The translations under genes were made by a program, and so were the position numbers. A stretch of DNA of 64,000 nucleotides from Robiginitomaculum sp. Its GTDB lineage: Bacteria; Pseudomonadota; Alphaproteobacteria; Caulobacterales; Maricaulaceae. Under the pieces are notes generated by a model that was not told the DNA's origin, searched no databases, and saw only the letters and a list, made by a program, of their open reading frames with translations. This document shows, piece after piece, positions 38,470 through 50,995 of this stretch (positions within the stretch are counted from its first letter, which is position 1; each line of letters begins with the position of its first letter). Location: assembly GCA_002733805.1 (NCBI GenBank), contig NVXG01000006.1, positions 31,741 to 95,740 on the forward strand, read 5' to 3'.

Positions 38470-39414
38470 GTGGAGAGTGCCTTGGCCCGTCGTTTTTTGA
38501 TTATTTTTGCTGGTTTGTATTTGCTTTTTGTACCGTGCTTGGGCTGGACCCGCGATGCAGATAATCCGCAATCACAATGCCCGGCTGATGCTGAACAAAA
38601 GCTTTTTACGTTCACTCTATTGGTAAAAAATGGACAGATCAAAGATGGCGCAAAAATCTTTGGTTTTGCCAATGAAACCATGCGCCTGTGCCCGGATCGA
38701 CCAGTTGCATTGGGGCAGGCGGCTGAATTGTATATGATTGTCGGGCAAGCAATTCAGGACCCAGATAACCAGCTTACCATATATTCGGCAGCCTATCAGG
38801 CCATTTTGGCCAATGATTGGGCCGCAATGAAATCGTACAAATCACCAAGGGTAAAGTTACCCGATGGCACTGAAATGACGCTGTATAATTATGGAAATGC
38901 CTCCAAGTTTTTGGAGCTAATTATCCCTCAATTTCTACGCCTGCGGAGGCTGGATCGCATTCACCCAATTGTGGATCCAAGTTGGAGCGAACCCACTTTT
39001 AAGAGTTGGCCGGCCAATTATTGGGAAGAGGACCAGTGTCCGTATCCAAACGACCGCTCAACGCGCTCCGTAGATGAGGCCCAAGCCTTTTTGTCTCTAT
39101 CTGATGATATGGGTAACAAGACTATCGTGCGGGATCGCGTTCATTATCTGTGGGAAAGTTGCGAAGGGCAGAAAAACCAGTTGTCCAATTTGTTGTTCAC
39201 GTTTCACAATGACTGGTCCCAACAATTGCAAAAAGAAAAAAAATGGCCCGAGGCGCTGGACCAACTCAACGAAGCTTTTTTGTTTGTGGATACATACATC
39301 AATACCAGCGGTTTTGAGACTTGGGGGTTAAAGGAACGCAAGAAAATGTATAAACGAAAACGGCAGTTCGAGCGAAATATTGAATATTATAAAGATACGG
39401 CAGCCCAGCAATAA
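38470..39414 (+). CDS. Hypothetical exported protein
   Basis: ORF 38413..39414; signal-like RRFLIIFAGLYLLFVPCLGWT suggests a GTG start near 38470. Confidence 0.6.
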   Translation: MESALARRFLIIFAGLYLLFVPCLGWTRDADNPQSQCPADAEQKLFTFTLLVKNGQIKDGAKIFGFANETMRLCPDRPVALGQAAELYMIVGQAIQDPDNQLTIYSAAYQAILANDWAAMKSYKSPRVKLPDGTEMTLYNYGNASKFLELIIPQFLRLRRLDRIHPIVDPSWSEPTFKSWPANYWEEDQCPYPNDRSTRSVDEAQAFLSLSDDMGNKTIVRDRVHYLWESCEGQKNQLSNLLFTFHNDWSQQLQKEKKWPEALDQLNEAFLFVDTYINTSGFETWGLKERKKMYKRKRQFERNIEYYKDTAAQQ

Positions 39415-39430
39415 TCACGCTTGGCGTTGA

Positions 39431-40975
<1,545 letters not shown>

Positions 40976-40980
40976 GTCCA

Positions 40981-42288
40981 ATGCAAGCTGGAGCACAAGC
41001 CGCCGCAGCGATTGCGGTATTGACCGATATGATTGATGCCAAACGTCCGGCCAAAGTGGCCTTAAAAGCATGGGGTCGCAATTCGCGCTATGCCGGGGCG
41101 CGGGATCGGGCCTACGTTTCCGGACTAGTACTGGATGCTTTGCGCCATAAATCAGAGATCAGCGCCGCGATGGGGGCGGATACCCCGCGCGCTATTGTGA
41201 TCGGGACGCTGGGCCGGATTTGGGGGCTGACGGCGGAACAAATCAATCAGCAATTTGAGGTAAATGAACACGCACCCGAACCCTTGAATGAAGCCGAATG
41301 CGCTGGCTTGCTGGCTGATACTTCCAGCGCGCCTGACCACATCAGGGCCAATGTGCCGCAATGGCTTTGGTCGCATTTTGAGCGGGCATTTGCCAAGGAC
41401 GCACTGGCCGAGGCGCAAGCCCTAAACACCCGTGCGCCAGTGGATTTGCGCTTGAACGCCTTAAAACGCCCGGCGGAAGATAGCTTAAAAGCGGTGGCCA
41501 AAATTGGCGGCGAACCTGTGGAATTTTTGCCGACAGCAGCGCGTATTGCGCCCCCCGAAGCCAATACCCGGACCGCCCATGTGCAATCCTTGCCCGGTTT
41601 CGCCAAAGGCTGGCTAGAAGTGCAGGACATAGGTTCGCAATTTGTGGCGCTCAGCACCGGCATTGGACCGGGCGCGCAAGTATTGGATTATTGTGCTGGC
41701 GGCGGCGGCAAGACTTTGGCGCTGGCCCAGCAAATGCAAAACAGGGGGCAGGTCTTTGCCTATGACCGGGACGGGCGGCGACTGGTGCCGATCCATGCGC
41801 GCTTAAAACGGGCCGGTGTTCGTAATGTCCAAGTGCGCGATCCACGCGATGATGCACCGTTGGCCGACTTGACCGGCAAGATGGATGCCGTGCTGATTGA
41901 TGCGCCGTGTACTGGCACCGGCACGTGGCGACGCCACCCGGATGCCAAATGGCGGTTGCGCGAAGGACAGCTTGAAGTTCGGATGCGTGAGCAAGATCAG
42001 GTGTTGGCCCAAGCCGCGCCTTTTGTGCGGCCCGGCGGAAAAATGTTTTATGTAACCTGTTCGCTGCTTGCGGAAGAAAACGAAGACCGGATCGATCAGT
42101 TTTTGACCGATAATTCCGACTTTGAACGAGGCGCAATTGAAGACGCGGCCACATCCGGTGGCTTGTTAAATGCAGCAGGTTTGGATTTGCTGCAAAAATG
42201 CGTAACCCAAGCCGGGGATTTGCGCCTGTCGCCGCACAGCGCCGCAACGGACGGATTTTACATGGCTGTTGTACAGAGGAAAGTATGA
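40981..42288 (+). CDS. RsmB/NOP-family rRNA cytosine-C5 methyltransferase
   Basis: [55 protein letters not shown]. Confidence 0.92.
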   Translation: MQAGAQAAAAIAVLTDMIDAKRPAKVALKAWGRNSRYAGARDRAYVSGLVLDALRHKSEISAAMGADTPRAIVIGTLGRIWGLTAEQINQQFEVNEHAPEPLNEAECAGLLADTSSAPDHIRANVPQWLWSHFERAFAKDALAEAQALNTRAPVDLRLNALKRPAEDSLKAVAKIGGEPVEFLPTAARIAPPEANTRTAHVQSLPGFAKGWLEVQDIGSQFVALSTGIGPGAQVLDYCAGGGGKTLALAQQMQNRGQVFAYDRDGRRLVPIHARLKRAGVRNVQVRDPRDDAPLADLTGKMDAVLIDAPCTGTGTWRRHPDAKWRLREGQLEVRMREQDQVLAQAAPFVRPGGKMFYVTCSLLAEENEDRIDQFLTDNSDFERGAIEDAATSGGLLNAAGLDLLQKCVTQAGDLRLSPHSAATDGFYMAVVQRKV

Positions 42289-43835
42289 GTTCGGATCACC
42301 AACAAGTTCTGATTATTGATTTTGGCTCTCAGGTCACCCAGTTGATCGCGCGGCGGTTGCGCGAAATGGGGGTGTATTGTGAAATTCATCCTTACAACAA
42401 AGTGGATCCGGCTTTTTTGGATGAATACCGGCCCAAAGCGGTGATCTTGTCGGGCGGACCCAATTCTGTGCATTGGGAAGGTAGCCCACGGGCCGATGCG
42501 GCCACGTTTGAGCTAGGTGTGCCGGTATTGGGCATTTGCTATGGCGAGCAAACCATGTGTGCCCAATTAGGTGGCACGGTGACCGCTTCGGACCACCGTG
42601 AGTTCGGCCGGGCTGAAATCGAGATCATCGGGCAAAGCCCGTTATTGGCGGGCTTGGCAAATAACGAAACCGTCTGGATGAGTCATGGCGATCGGGTGGA
42701 TGCTATCCCTGATGGCTTTGTGGTGATTGCCAAATCGGCCAACGCGCCATTTGCAGCGATTGCCGATGAGCAGCGGCGGTTTTACGCCGTGCAGTTTCAT
42801 CCGGAAGTGGCCCATACGCCGTGCGGCGCACAAATATTACGTAATTTTGTTCAAGGCATTGCTGGTCTGTCCGGGGACTGGACCATGGCGGCCTTTCGAT
42901 CTGAACAAATCGCTAGAATCAAAGCCCAAGTTGGGACTGGTCGGGTCATTTGCGGCCTGTCCGGCGGGGTGGATAGCTCGGTCGTGGCGGTATTGCTGCA
43001 CGAAGCCATTGGCGAACAACTGACCTGTGTTTATGTCGATACTGGATTGATGCGAGCCGGGGAAACCGCCCAAGTGGTTGATCTATTCCGCGATCATTAC
43101 AATATCCCACTGGTTGCGGTGGAGGCCGGAGATTTATTCTTGGGCGCACTGGCCGGTGTGAGTGATCCGGAGCAAAAACGCAAAATCATTGGCGGTCTGT
43201 TCATTGACGTGTTCGAGGCCGAAGCCAGCAAGTTGGGCGGGGCGAATTTCTTGGCACAAGGTACCTTGTATCCTGATGTAATCGAAAGCGTCAGCTTTGA
43301 CGGTGGTCCATCAGTCACCATTAAATCGCACCATAATGTTGGCGGCTTGCCAGCGCGGATGAACATGCAATTGGTCGAGCCGTTGCGTGAGTTGTTCAAG
43401 GATGAAGTGAGGGCGCTGGGCCGTGAACTAGGCCTGCCGGAAAGCTTTGTCGGACGTCATCCATTTCCGGGGCCAGGATTGGCCATTCGGATACCGGGAG
43501 AAATCACTGAGGAAGCCGTAAAAATCTTGCAGAAAGCCGACGCGATTTATCTGGACGAAATTCACAAAGCCGGATTGTATGATGATATCTGGCAGGCATT
43601 TTCAGTCTTGTTGCCGGTACGTACCGTTGGCGTGATGGGTGACGAGCGGACCTACGATCAGGTGCTTGCTTTACGCGCTGTGACCTCGACCGATGGCATG
43701 ACCGCCGATTATTTCCCGTTTTCCCATGAATTTCTGGGCCGAACTGCCACCCGGATCATCAATGAAGTACGCGGTATCAATCGCGTTGTATATGATATTA
43801 CCTCCAAGCCTCCTGGCACCATTGAGTGGGAATAA
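42285..43835 (+). CDS. guaA: GMP synthase (glutamine-hydrolysing)
   Basis: Class I GATase ([23 protein letters not shown]) plus ATP pyrophosphatase ([13 protein letters not shown]), C-terminal KPPGTIEWE. Confidence 0.97.
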   Translation: MSSDHQQVLIIDFGSQVTQLIARRLREMGVYCEIHPYNKVDPAFLDEYRPKAVILSGGPNSVHWEGSPRADAATFELGVPVLGICYGEQTMCAQLGGTVTASDHREFGRAEIEIIGQSPLLAGLANNETVWMSHGDRVDAIPDGFVVIAKSANAPFAAIADEQRRFYAVQFHPEVAHTPCGAQILRNFVQGIAGLSGDWTMAAFRSEQIARIKAQVGTGRVICGLSGGVDSSVVAVLLHEAIGEQLTCVYVDTGLMRAGETAQVVDLFRDHYNIPLVAVEAGDLFLGALAGVSDPEQKRKIIGGLFIDVFEAEASKLGGANFLAQGTLYPDVIESVSFDGGPSVTIKSHHNVGGLPARMNMQLVEPLRELFKDEVRALGRELGLPESFVGRHPFPGPGLAIRIPGEITEEAVKILQKADAIYLDEIHKAGLYDDIWQAFSVLLPVRTVGVMGDERTYDQVLALRAVTSTDGMTADYFPFSHEFLGRTATRIINEVRGINRVVYDITSKPPGTIEWE

Positions 43836-43938
43836 CCTCCCGCCAATGACATAAATGTGATGCCATTGATCGCGCAATAAATTGCAATTCGGCAATGTTT
43901 TGGCAATATAGGTCAAAGCATTTTGGGGGAGAGAACCG

Positions 43939-44865
43939 ATGAACAAGACATTTTATGCAATGACAGCGGCCACACTGATTTTAGCGGGCTGCAACGCAAC
44001 ATACGCAAATCACAAGCCAGTTTCTGCGCCGAGCGCCGAACCGGAAAAGGTTGAAACAGCGCAATTTGACGGGGCAAGAATGGCCGCCGTTCTAGCTGCT
44101 CCACGCCGCGACAAAGACCGGCCACGTGATAGCTCACGGCACACGGCACAAACTCTGGAATTTTTTGATCTGGCTCCCAATGCTCATGTGGTTGAGGTGT
44201 TACCCGGTGGCGGTTGGTACACTCGCGTTTTACTACCTTATGTGGCGGAAACCGGCGGTTGGTATGGCTTGAATTACAATGTTGAACTGGTTGAGCATTT
44301 TGCCAGAATGCGCGGGGTAGAGCTTAGCGAAGAGCAGCGGACAGAAAGAGAAAACTGGCCGCAAACCTACCCAGCCAAGGCCGCAAAAAATGGTCCCGAT
44401 GGCGCGCCGATCAATGGAGCCTATCTGTTTGGCGGCATTCCAGATGAAGCCAAAGGTAAAATGGATGCTGTGCTCTATTTTCGAGCTTTGCACCATATGA
44501 ACCGGTTTGATCCTGCACTGTTTGAGCAGGCCGTAGCCGACAGTTATGCCTTGCTGAAAGTCGGTGGCATTGTGGGCGTTGTTCAGCACCGGGCCAAGGA
44601 AGACTATTCTCCTGCCGAATATGACACGACGGGCAATAAAGGGTATTTGCCACAATCACTGGTGATTACCATGTTTGAACAGGGCGGATTTGTGCTGGAT
44701 GCATCCAGCGAGATCAACGCCAATCCAAAAGACACGGCCGATTATGAAGGCGGTGTGTGGACCTTGCCACCATCATTGCGCGGCAAGGATAAATCCATGC
44801 AGGATCATTATAAGGCAATTGGTGAAAGTGATCGGATGACTTTGCTGTTCCGAAAAGCCAATTAA
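43939..44865 (+). CDS. Class I SAM-dependent methyltransferase-like lipoprotein
   Basis: Lipobox LILAGCNA; AHVVEVLPGGGWYTRVLLPYVAETG, LYFRALHHMNRF. Confidence 0.8.
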   Translation: MNKTFYAMTAATLILAGCNATYANHKPVSAPSAEPEKVETAQFDGARMAAVLAAPRRDKDRPRDSSRHTAQTLEFFDLAPNAHVVEVLPGGGWYTRVLLPYVAETGGWYGLNYNVELVEHFARMRGVELSEEQRTERENWPQTYPAKAAKNGPDGAPINGAYLFGGIPDEAKGKMDAVLYFRALHHMNRFDPALFEQAVADSYALLKVGGIVGVVQHRAKEDYSPAEYDTTGNKGYLPQSLVITMFEQGGFVLDASSEINANPKDTADYEGGVWTLPPSLRGKDKSMQDHYKAIGESDRMTLLFRKAN

Positions 44866-45221
44866 GGCCGTTCGCGTTTTTCGCCATAGAAAATCACCCA
44901 AGTTTTGAAATCGTCTGAAAACGTTTCAAACCGGTGAGGGGTATAGGCCGGTACATATAGTAGATCGCCGGGGCCAAAGTTTACCCATTCATCGCCCCGC
45001 GAAAATGTACCGGTGCCGGTGGCAATGATGTACAATTCGTCGCGGGAATGCGGGGTTTGGCGATCCATGCCCACTGGTGCGTATAGTTCAACCTCGATTT
45101 CCATGCCTTTTCGAAAAAACGATTCAAACGGGTGTTCGGCCGAAAGTTGGGCAGCGGCATCAGCCAGGGTCACCAGTAAATCGCTTGATTTTTTTGAGGT
45201 CGGTGATGTCATGGCGGCCAA
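44862..45221 (-). CDS. Cupin-domain protein
   Basis: HSRDELYIIATGTGTFSRGDEWVNFGPGDLLYVPAYTPHRFE typical cupin motifs. Confidence 0.88.
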   Translation of the reverse strand: MAAMTSPTSKKSSDLLVTLADAAAQLSAEHPFESFFRKGMEIEVELYAPVGMDRQTPHSRDELYIIATGTGTFSRGDEWVNFGPGDLLYVPAYTPHRFETFSDDFKTWVIFYGEKRERP

Positions 45222-45269
45222 TCTCCTGTACGTTCACTTGGAGCATATCATGGATATTGGGGATTGAGC

Positions 45270-45821
45270 ATGAGCATTTTATGGGCCGGACTGGCCATTT
45301 TTATCGGTGTACATCTGATGCCGGCGCTGGCACCGGTAAAAACCGGGTTGCAATCCAGATTGGGCGAAAATGGCTATAAGGGTGCGTTTTCACTGGTTTC
45401 AGCGATCGGGCTGGGCTTGATTATCTGGGGAATGATGAACGCGCCGCGCGACCCGGTGTTTGTGCCAGCTGACTGGGCGCACAGCGCGGCAATCATTGCC
45501 ATGCCTCTTGTGATGATCCTGTTGGCGGCAGCACACATGAAAGGCCGTATTCGGCAAATCACCCGACATCCAATGATGTTGGCTACATTGATCTGGGCCG
45601 CTTTGCATTATGCAGCCAATGGGGATCGAGCCAGTATCTGGTTGTTCGGCAGTTTTGCGGTATTTGCAGTGTTTAGCATTGTGACAGGTAATATGCGTGG
45701 GGCCGCCAGTTCATTTGAAATCAAACCCAAGCATGATTTCATCGCAATTGGTGCTGGGTTATTGGTATATGTGGCCTTCCTATTCCTGCATCCAATTCTG
45801 TTTGGTGTAAAACTTTTTTAA
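45270..45821 (+). CDS. NnrU-family-like membrane protein
   Basis: LAIFIGVHLMPALAPVKTGLQSRLGENGYKGAFSLVSAIGLGLI and IRQITRHPMMLATLIWAALHYAANGD. Confidence 0.85.
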   Translation: MSILWAGLAIFIGVHLMPALAPVKTGLQSRLGENGYKGAFSLVSAIGLGLIIWGMMNAPRDPVFVPADWAHSAAIIAMPLVMILLAAAHMKGRIRQITRHPMMLATLIWAALHYAANGDRASIWLFGSFAVFAVFSIVTGNMRGAASSFEIKPKHDFIAIGAGLLVYVAFLFLHPILFGVKLF

Positions 45822-45916
45822 AATCGCATCCAAACCTTTGTGTCGTGCATCCTAATGGTTGAACGACGTTATGTCGGTCGATGAGAAAACAAAAGAAAAC
45901 AAACAGGAGAATAAAA

Positions 45917-46297
45917 ATGGAAGACGTGCTTGTACCGATCGTTTTATTTGCGATTGCCCCTTTTATTGTATGGATTGTGTCTATGAACGGTAGCCGACGC
46001 TCTGCGGATTTGCAGGCCACTGTACAAAAAGCCATCGAAAAAGGCGTTGAACTAACCCCGGAAACGATCAGGGCGCTGGGTGTCAAACCAAAGCGCCAAG
46101 ACAGCGATTTGCGGGGCGGCGTCGTTTTACTGGCAATCGCCGGTGCTTTTATGACGCTTGGGTGGAGTATTCAGTCGGTAGAACCGGATGAGAATATTTT
46201 CCAAATTCTGACTGGCGTAGCATCCTTTCCCGGCTTTATTGGCTTGGCGTTGATTGCCATGCACGTCTTGCTTAAAGGCAAAAAGGATCAGGACTGA
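45917..46297 (+). CDS. Small hypothetical membrane protein
   Basis: MEDVLVPIVLFAIAPFIVWIVSMNGSRR with further hydrophobic segments, upstream of sigma factor. Confidence 0.65.
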   Translation: MEDVLVPIVLFAIAPFIVWIVSMNGSRRSADLQATVQKAIEKGVELTPETIRALGVKPKRQDSDLRGGVVLLAIAGAFMTLGWSIQSVEPDENIFQILTGVASFPGFIGLALIAMHVLLKGKKDQD

Positions 46298-46337
46298 GAT
46301 CTAGTTTTTCTGGGTATTCGGGACAGGGAGGCCTAAA

Positions 46338-46889
46338 ATGGCGGCTTCAGATCTGGAACTGGTGGCGTTGGTCGTGGCAACACGCGACCAACGTGCCTAT
46401 TCAAAACTAGTCGAGCGGTATGAGGTGTTGGTTCGGGCCATGTTGACCCGGATGACCGGCAATCACGCCTTGGCGGATGATTTGGCACAGGACACGTTTT
46501 TGCGGGCCTGGCGTAAAATCGACAGTTTTAGCGGCAAGGGCAGTTTTAAGGGTTGGATTTGCCGCATTGCCTATACAGAGTTTTTACAATCCTATCGTAA
46601 GCGTAAATCGACAGCAAAAGCCTTGGAAAAATTCAAAGCGCATTCTGATATTGAAAACCAGACACGCGGCAATTGGGATAGTGGCGATGCGATGGACTTG
46701 GATTGGGCCTTGGCTCAATTGTCCGAAGTGGAGCGTAGTTTGATCGTGCTTTGTTATTCGACCGGCTTGACCCATGAAGAAGCGGCAACGGCCAGCGATT
46801 TACCGTTGGGTACCGTGAAGTCCCATATCAAGCGGGGCAAAGAGAAAATGCGACAGATATTGATAGCCAGTGAACCGGTGATAAGATGA
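46338..46889 (+). CDS. ECF-type RNA polymerase sigma factor
   Basis: Sigma70 region 2 (NHALADDLAQDTFLRAWRKIDSF) and region 4 (GLTHEEAATASDLPLGTVKSHIKRGKEKM). Confidence 0.93.
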   Translation: MAASDLELVALVVATRDQRAYSKLVERYEVLVRAMLTRMTGNHALADDLAQDTFLRAWRKIDSFSGKGSFKGWICRIAYTEFLQSYRKRKSTAKALEKFKAHSDIENQTRGNWDSGDAMDLDWALAQLSEVERSLIVLCYSTGLTHEEAATASDLPLGTVKSHIKRGKEKMRQILIASEPVIR

Positions 46890-47218
46890 TGACCATGGAT
46901 GATGCTTTTGATGCAAAATTACAGGCGGCTTTTGCGACAGCAGATGCTCAGATTGTCACGTCTGCCGAGTTCGTCGAACACCTGACCCGTAAGTTGGGTC
47001 AGACCCGCCGCCAACGGTGGATGGTCTTGGGTAGTGCTGCCTCGCTGGGATCGTTGATTGCCGCAAGTCAACTTGAGCGATTGGCCGGTGATTATAAATT
47101 TGAAACCGGGGCGTTTGCTCAAATTTTCGCCATATTACCACCCGAAGCTATGACCAGCATTGCCTTGGCTGCTATTATGGCTGCATTTGGTCTGGTTTTA
47201 CCGGCGACTAGTCGATAA
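46886..47218 (+). CDS. Small membrane protein, possible anti-sigma factor
   Basis: Overlaps the sigma gene by 4 bp (ATGA); two hydrophobic segments. Confidence 0.55.
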   Translation: MMTMDDAFDAKLQAAFATADAQIVTSAEFVEHLTRKLGQTRRQRWMVLGSAASLGSLIAASQLERLAGDYKFETGAFAQIFAILPPEAMTSIALAAIMAAFGLVLPATSR

Positions 47219-47322
47219 ACCGCAACTGGACAGTTGCAGCAAAACAGCAACAAAGGTAGTGTCCGCCGCCAGTGCCTCCGGGCGTGGCTGGTTTTCATTT
47301 TGTTGCATCGGAATTTTTGCAA

Positions 47323-48054
47323 GTGTCAGACGTTTTTAATGAAGTAGACGAGGAACTTCGTCGCGATCAGGTCAATAAAGTTTTTCGCAAGTTTCTGCCG
47401 CTGATCATTACCGTTATGGTATTGGTGGTTGGTGGCGTCGCCGGGTACCAAAGCTGGACTTGGTGGGACGCCAAGCAAAAAGCGGAAGCGGCTGAAACCT
47501 TTGGCCAAGCCAATGCTTTGCTCGAAGCCGGCCAATTAGAAGCAGCCTTGAGCGCCTATGAGGCTTTTGCAGCATCCGGACCCAAAGGGTATGCTGCATT
47601 GTCCAAAATGCAGGCTGCGGTAGCTAGCATGAAGTTGGGTCGGTCGGTTGAAGCCGCCCGGTTGTACAGGGAAGCTGCCGAGGCATTTGATGATCCATTG
47701 TTTGCTGATCTGGCCAATTTGAAAGCCGTTTTGGCGGTTTCGGATCAACTTAGCTTAAATGATCTGGATGTTCGCTTGGGGCCGTTGGCCGGAGCCGGGC
47801 GACCGTTTCGGGCCTTGGCTCGTGAAATGTTGGCTGCCAAAGCCATGGCTGAAGGTGATTTGGTAAGGGCACGTGATGAATACACGTTGTTATCCCTGTC
47901 GCTAGATGTTCCTGCGGGCGCGCAACAACGGGCACAAATGGCATTGTCATTACTTGGCCCTGCGCCCAAACCCATCATTGTAGAAACTGAAGTAACTCCT
48001 GATCCTGTCGTTGAAGTCAGCGATGATGCAAAAGTTGAGGAAACAAATCCATGA
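47323..48054 (+). CDS. YfgM-like tetratricopeptide/membrane-anchored protein
   Basis: VSDVFNEVDEELRRDQVNKVFRKFLPLIITVMVLVVGGVAGYQSW; located before bamB and der. GTG start likely. Confidence 0.78.
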   Translation: MSDVFNEVDEELRRDQVNKVFRKFLPLIITVMVLVVGGVAGYQSWTWWDAKQKAEAAETFGQANALLEAGQLEAALSAYEAFAASGPKGYAALSKMQAAVASMKLGRSVEAARLYREAAEAFDDPLFADLANLKAVLAVSDQLSLNDLDVRLGPLAGAGRPFRALAREMLAAKAMAEGDLVRARDEYTLLSLSLDVPAGAQQRAQMALSLLGPAPKPIIVETEVTPDPVVEVSDDAKVEETNP

Positions 48055-49493
48055 AGCGTTTTTCTCTGCTATTTTTGGCGTTGGCCATTGGTGTGAGCGG
48101 CTGTTCTACCTTGAACCGGGCCCGTGATCTGCTGCCGTTTGGCGAAGATGATGAAGCCAAGCAATTGCGTGAACAGGGTATTACTCCTGAAAAGGAAAAT
48201 CGGGTTTCTGTCTTGCTGTTTGAGCAAAGTCTGACGGTTGATCCGGATATGGCAGGCAGCGTAATTTCACTGCCGCCGAGTTATCAAAACACCGACTGGT
48301 CTCAAGCCGGTGCTTTCCCCAGTCATGCACCGCAACATTTGCAGGCAGCAGAAGAGTTGGATTTGCTCTGGAAACGCGGGTTCGGTAAAAAATCCGACAA
48401 TAAGGGCCGGGTGATGGCTCCGCCGGTAATTGCCGGTAACCGATTGTTTGCCATGGATTCCCGTGGCGCTGTGCAAGCCTTTGATCTGGAAAGTGGGCGC
48501 CCCTTGTGGCGAACAAAATTAAAAGCGGTCAAACTTAACGTTGAAAAACAAGACAAGCAAAAATGGTATTCTGGCGGATTTCGTGGCGTAGCCGATAAAA
48601 TGCGCAATCGAAGCAGTGAAGGCTATGGCGGAGGCTTGGCTGTCTCTGGCGGTCAGTTGTTTGTAACATCTGGTTTGGGATTTATTGCGGCGCTGGATGT
48701 AACGACTGGCGAGGAAATATGGCGAACCGAAACGCCAACCCCGTTGCATACGGCACCATCCGTATCCGAAGGACGTTTGTTCGTGGTTTCACAGGACGAT
48801 GAACTTTTTGCGCTTTCGACCGATACCGGTGAGATTTTGTGGACGTTCCAAGGGATTGTCGAATCGGCTCGCATCCTGTCGTCCAGTGCGTCAGCCATTT
48901 ATGGTGAAGTGGTGGTTGCCCCATTTGCGTCTGGCGAAATAACCGCATTTCGGGTGCAAAATGGCCGTTCGATTTGGAGCGATGCTCTGACCCGCTCGTC
49001 TGGATTAACCGCTCTATCCGAACTGAATGATCTGGCCGCTAGCCCGACTATTTTTGACAATACGGTCTATGCAATTTCCCATTCCGGGATGTTGGCGGCA
49101 ATTGATCTTCGTTCGGGCCAACGGTTATGGGCGCGCCAAGTGGGCGGGATCAACATGCCGTGGATTGCTGGCAACACCATATATGTATTGACCAATGATG
49201 GCGAAGTCGCTGCTGTTTCTCGGGCCGATGGCAAAGTGATCTGGCTCAAGCAAATGCGCCAATTCAAAAATTTGAAAAAGCGCAAAAAACGGATTGCCTG
49301 GGCCGGACCGGTATTAACCAGCAACCGGTTATTGCTGGTTTCCTCATCGGGTGATGTGGTGCATTTATCACCTCAAGATGGTGAAGAGCTGAACCGGACC
49401 AAGTTCCGCGACAAGTTTTTCATTGCGCCAGTCGTGGCGGGTGGCAAGGCATTTCTTATTTCCGATAAAGCCAAAATTTACGCGTTGCAATAA
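48051..49493 (+). CDS. bamB: Outer membrane assembly lipoprotein BamB-like (PQQ beta-propeller)
   Basis: Lipobox VSGCSTL, repeated propeller blades (LFAMDSRGAVQAFDLESGRPLWRTKL). Confidence 0.88.
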   Translation: MKRFSLLFLALAIGVSGCSTLNRARDLLPFGEDDEAKQLREQGITPEKENRVSVLLFEQSLTVDPDMAGSVISLPPSYQNTDWSQAGAFPSHAPQHLQAAEELDLLWKRGFGKKSDNKGRVMAPPVIAGNRLFAMDSRGAVQAFDLESGRPLWRTKLKAVKLNVEKQDKQKWYSGGFRGVADKMRNRSSEGYGGGLAVSGGQLFVTSGLGFIAALDVTTGEEIWRTETPTPLHTAPSVSEGRLFVVSQDDELFALSTDTGEILWTFQGIVESARILSSSASAIYGEVVVAPFASGEITAFRVQNGRSIWSDALTRSSGLTALSELNDLAASPTIFDNTVYAISHSGMLAAIDLRSGQRLWARQVGGINMPWIAGNTIYVLTNDGEVAAVSRADGKVIWLKQMRQFKNLKKRKKRIAWAGPVLTSNRLLLVSSSGDVVHLSPQDGEELNRTKFRDKFFIAPVVAGGKAFLISDKAKIYALQ

Positions 49494-49566
49494 AGTAAAA
49501 TTGCCGAAATTTTGATCAATTTGTGGTCGATCCCGGCGCTTGGTCGCCGGAACGGGAGAAAAACCA

Positions 49567-50940
49567 ATGTCGTTGCGACTGGTTATTGTGGGCCGCCCCA
49601 ATGTGGGCAAATCAACCCTGTTTAATCGCTTAGCCGGGCGCAAGCTGGCTATCGTGCACGATCAACCTGGGGTGACCCGCGACCGCCGTGAAGGTCATGG
49701 GCGCTTTGGCAATATTGATTTGTCATTGGTCGACACTGCCGGGTTTGAAACTGCAAAAATGGGTATTGAAGCCGATATGCGGAAGCAAACCCTAGAAGCG
49801 GTTGAGCAAGCCGATGTTTGCCTGTTCGTCATTGATGCGCGTAGCGGGCTTGTCCCGTTGGATGAGACCTTTGCCGCCCTGTTGCGCCGTTCAGGTCGCC
49901 CGGTGGTGATTGCAGCCAACAAGGCCGAGGGCATCCGGGAATGGCCCGGAGTGCTGGAAGGCTATGCGTTGGGCTTCGGTGAGCCGGTGGCCATATCGGC
50001 CGAACATAATCAGGGTATGGAAGAGTTGTTTGATGCCCTGATGGCAGTTTGGGACGAGGACGAAGAAGACGATGAAACGGCGGTTGAGGCCGGTGAAGCA
50101 CCGCTACGCATTGCTGTGGTTGGTCGCCCCAATGCTGGTAAATCAACCTTGATCAATTCACTGATCGGTGAATCGCGGTTGATCACGGGTCCGGAAGCCG
50201 GCGTAACCCGGGATTCGATTTCCGTGGATTGGACCTGGGACGGACAAAGCGTTCGCTTGGCTGATACTGCCGGCATGCGAAAAAAAGCCAAAGTGCAGGA
50301 TGGGTTGGAAAAGCTATCGGTTAATGACAGTTTGCATGCCATTCGCTTTGCCGAGGTCGTGGTCGTGGTGGTCGATGCACAAATCGCCTTTGACAAACAG
50401 GATTTGCAGATCGCCGATCTGGCCGAGCGCGAAGGCCGTGCGGTTGTTGTCGTGGTCACCAAATGGGACTTGATTGCTGAAAAGCAGAAAAAACTGGCGG
50501 CCTTAAAATCTAGCTTGATGTACGCTTTGCCGCAAATGCGTGGTATCCCGATGGTGGCGCTTTCCAGCACATCCGGTAAGGGCTTGGAAAAATTGATGCC
50601 AGCCATCCTGACCGTGTACAAAGACTGGAATGCATTGATCAAAACTCGTGATTTGAATGATTGGTTGCATCATAAGGTAGAGCGCCATCCACCGCCCGCT
50701 TTGCAAGGTCGACGGATTAAACCTCGCTATTTGACCCAAACCAAAACAAGGCCGCCAACTTTTGTGCTGATTTGCAGCCGGGCCAAGTATCTGGCCACTT
50801 CGTACAAGCGGTTTCTGATCAATGGTCTGCGGGATGATTTTGACCTGAGTGCCACGCCAATTCGCCTTGTGGTCAAGGCCGGGAAAAATCCATATGTCGA
50901 TGGGTCGCGCGGCGGTAAGGCGGACAAAAAGAAACGGTAG
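49567..50940 (+). CDS. der: Ribosome biogenesis GTPase Der
   Basis: Two G domains: GRPNVGKSTLFNRL and GRPNAGKSTLINSL, C-terminal KH-like domain. Confidence 0.96.
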   Translation: MSLRLVIVGRPNVGKSTLFNRLAGRKLAIVHDQPGVTRDRREGHGRFGNIDLSLVDTAGFETAKMGIEADMRKQTLEAVEQADVCLFVIDARSGLVPLDETFAALLRRSGRPVVIAANKAEGIREWPGVLEGYALGFGEPVAISAEHNQGMEELFDALMAVWDEDEEDDETAVEAGEAPLRIAVVGRPNAGKSTLINSLIGESRLITGPEAGVTRDSISVDWTWDGQSVRLADTAGMRKKAKVQDGLEKLSVNDSLHAIRFAEVVVVVVDAQIAFDKQDLQIADLAEREGRAVVVVVTKWDLIAEKQKKLAALKSSLMYALPQMRGIPMVALSSTSGKGLEKLMPAILTVYKDWNALIKTRDLNDWLHHKVERHPPPALQGRRIKPRYLTQTKTRPPTFVLICSRAKYLATSYKRFLINGLRDDFDLSATPIRLVVKAGKNPYVDGSRGGKADKKKR

Positions 50941-50995
50941 CCCATGGCGCATTTGTCGCATGGAGTTTGCGCGGATTTTTGCGTAAGTAGTCACA

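Noticed and set aside
50010-50642. 210-aa minus-strand ORF inside der
   Set aside because: Low-complexity Ser/Thr shadow of the conserved GTPase.
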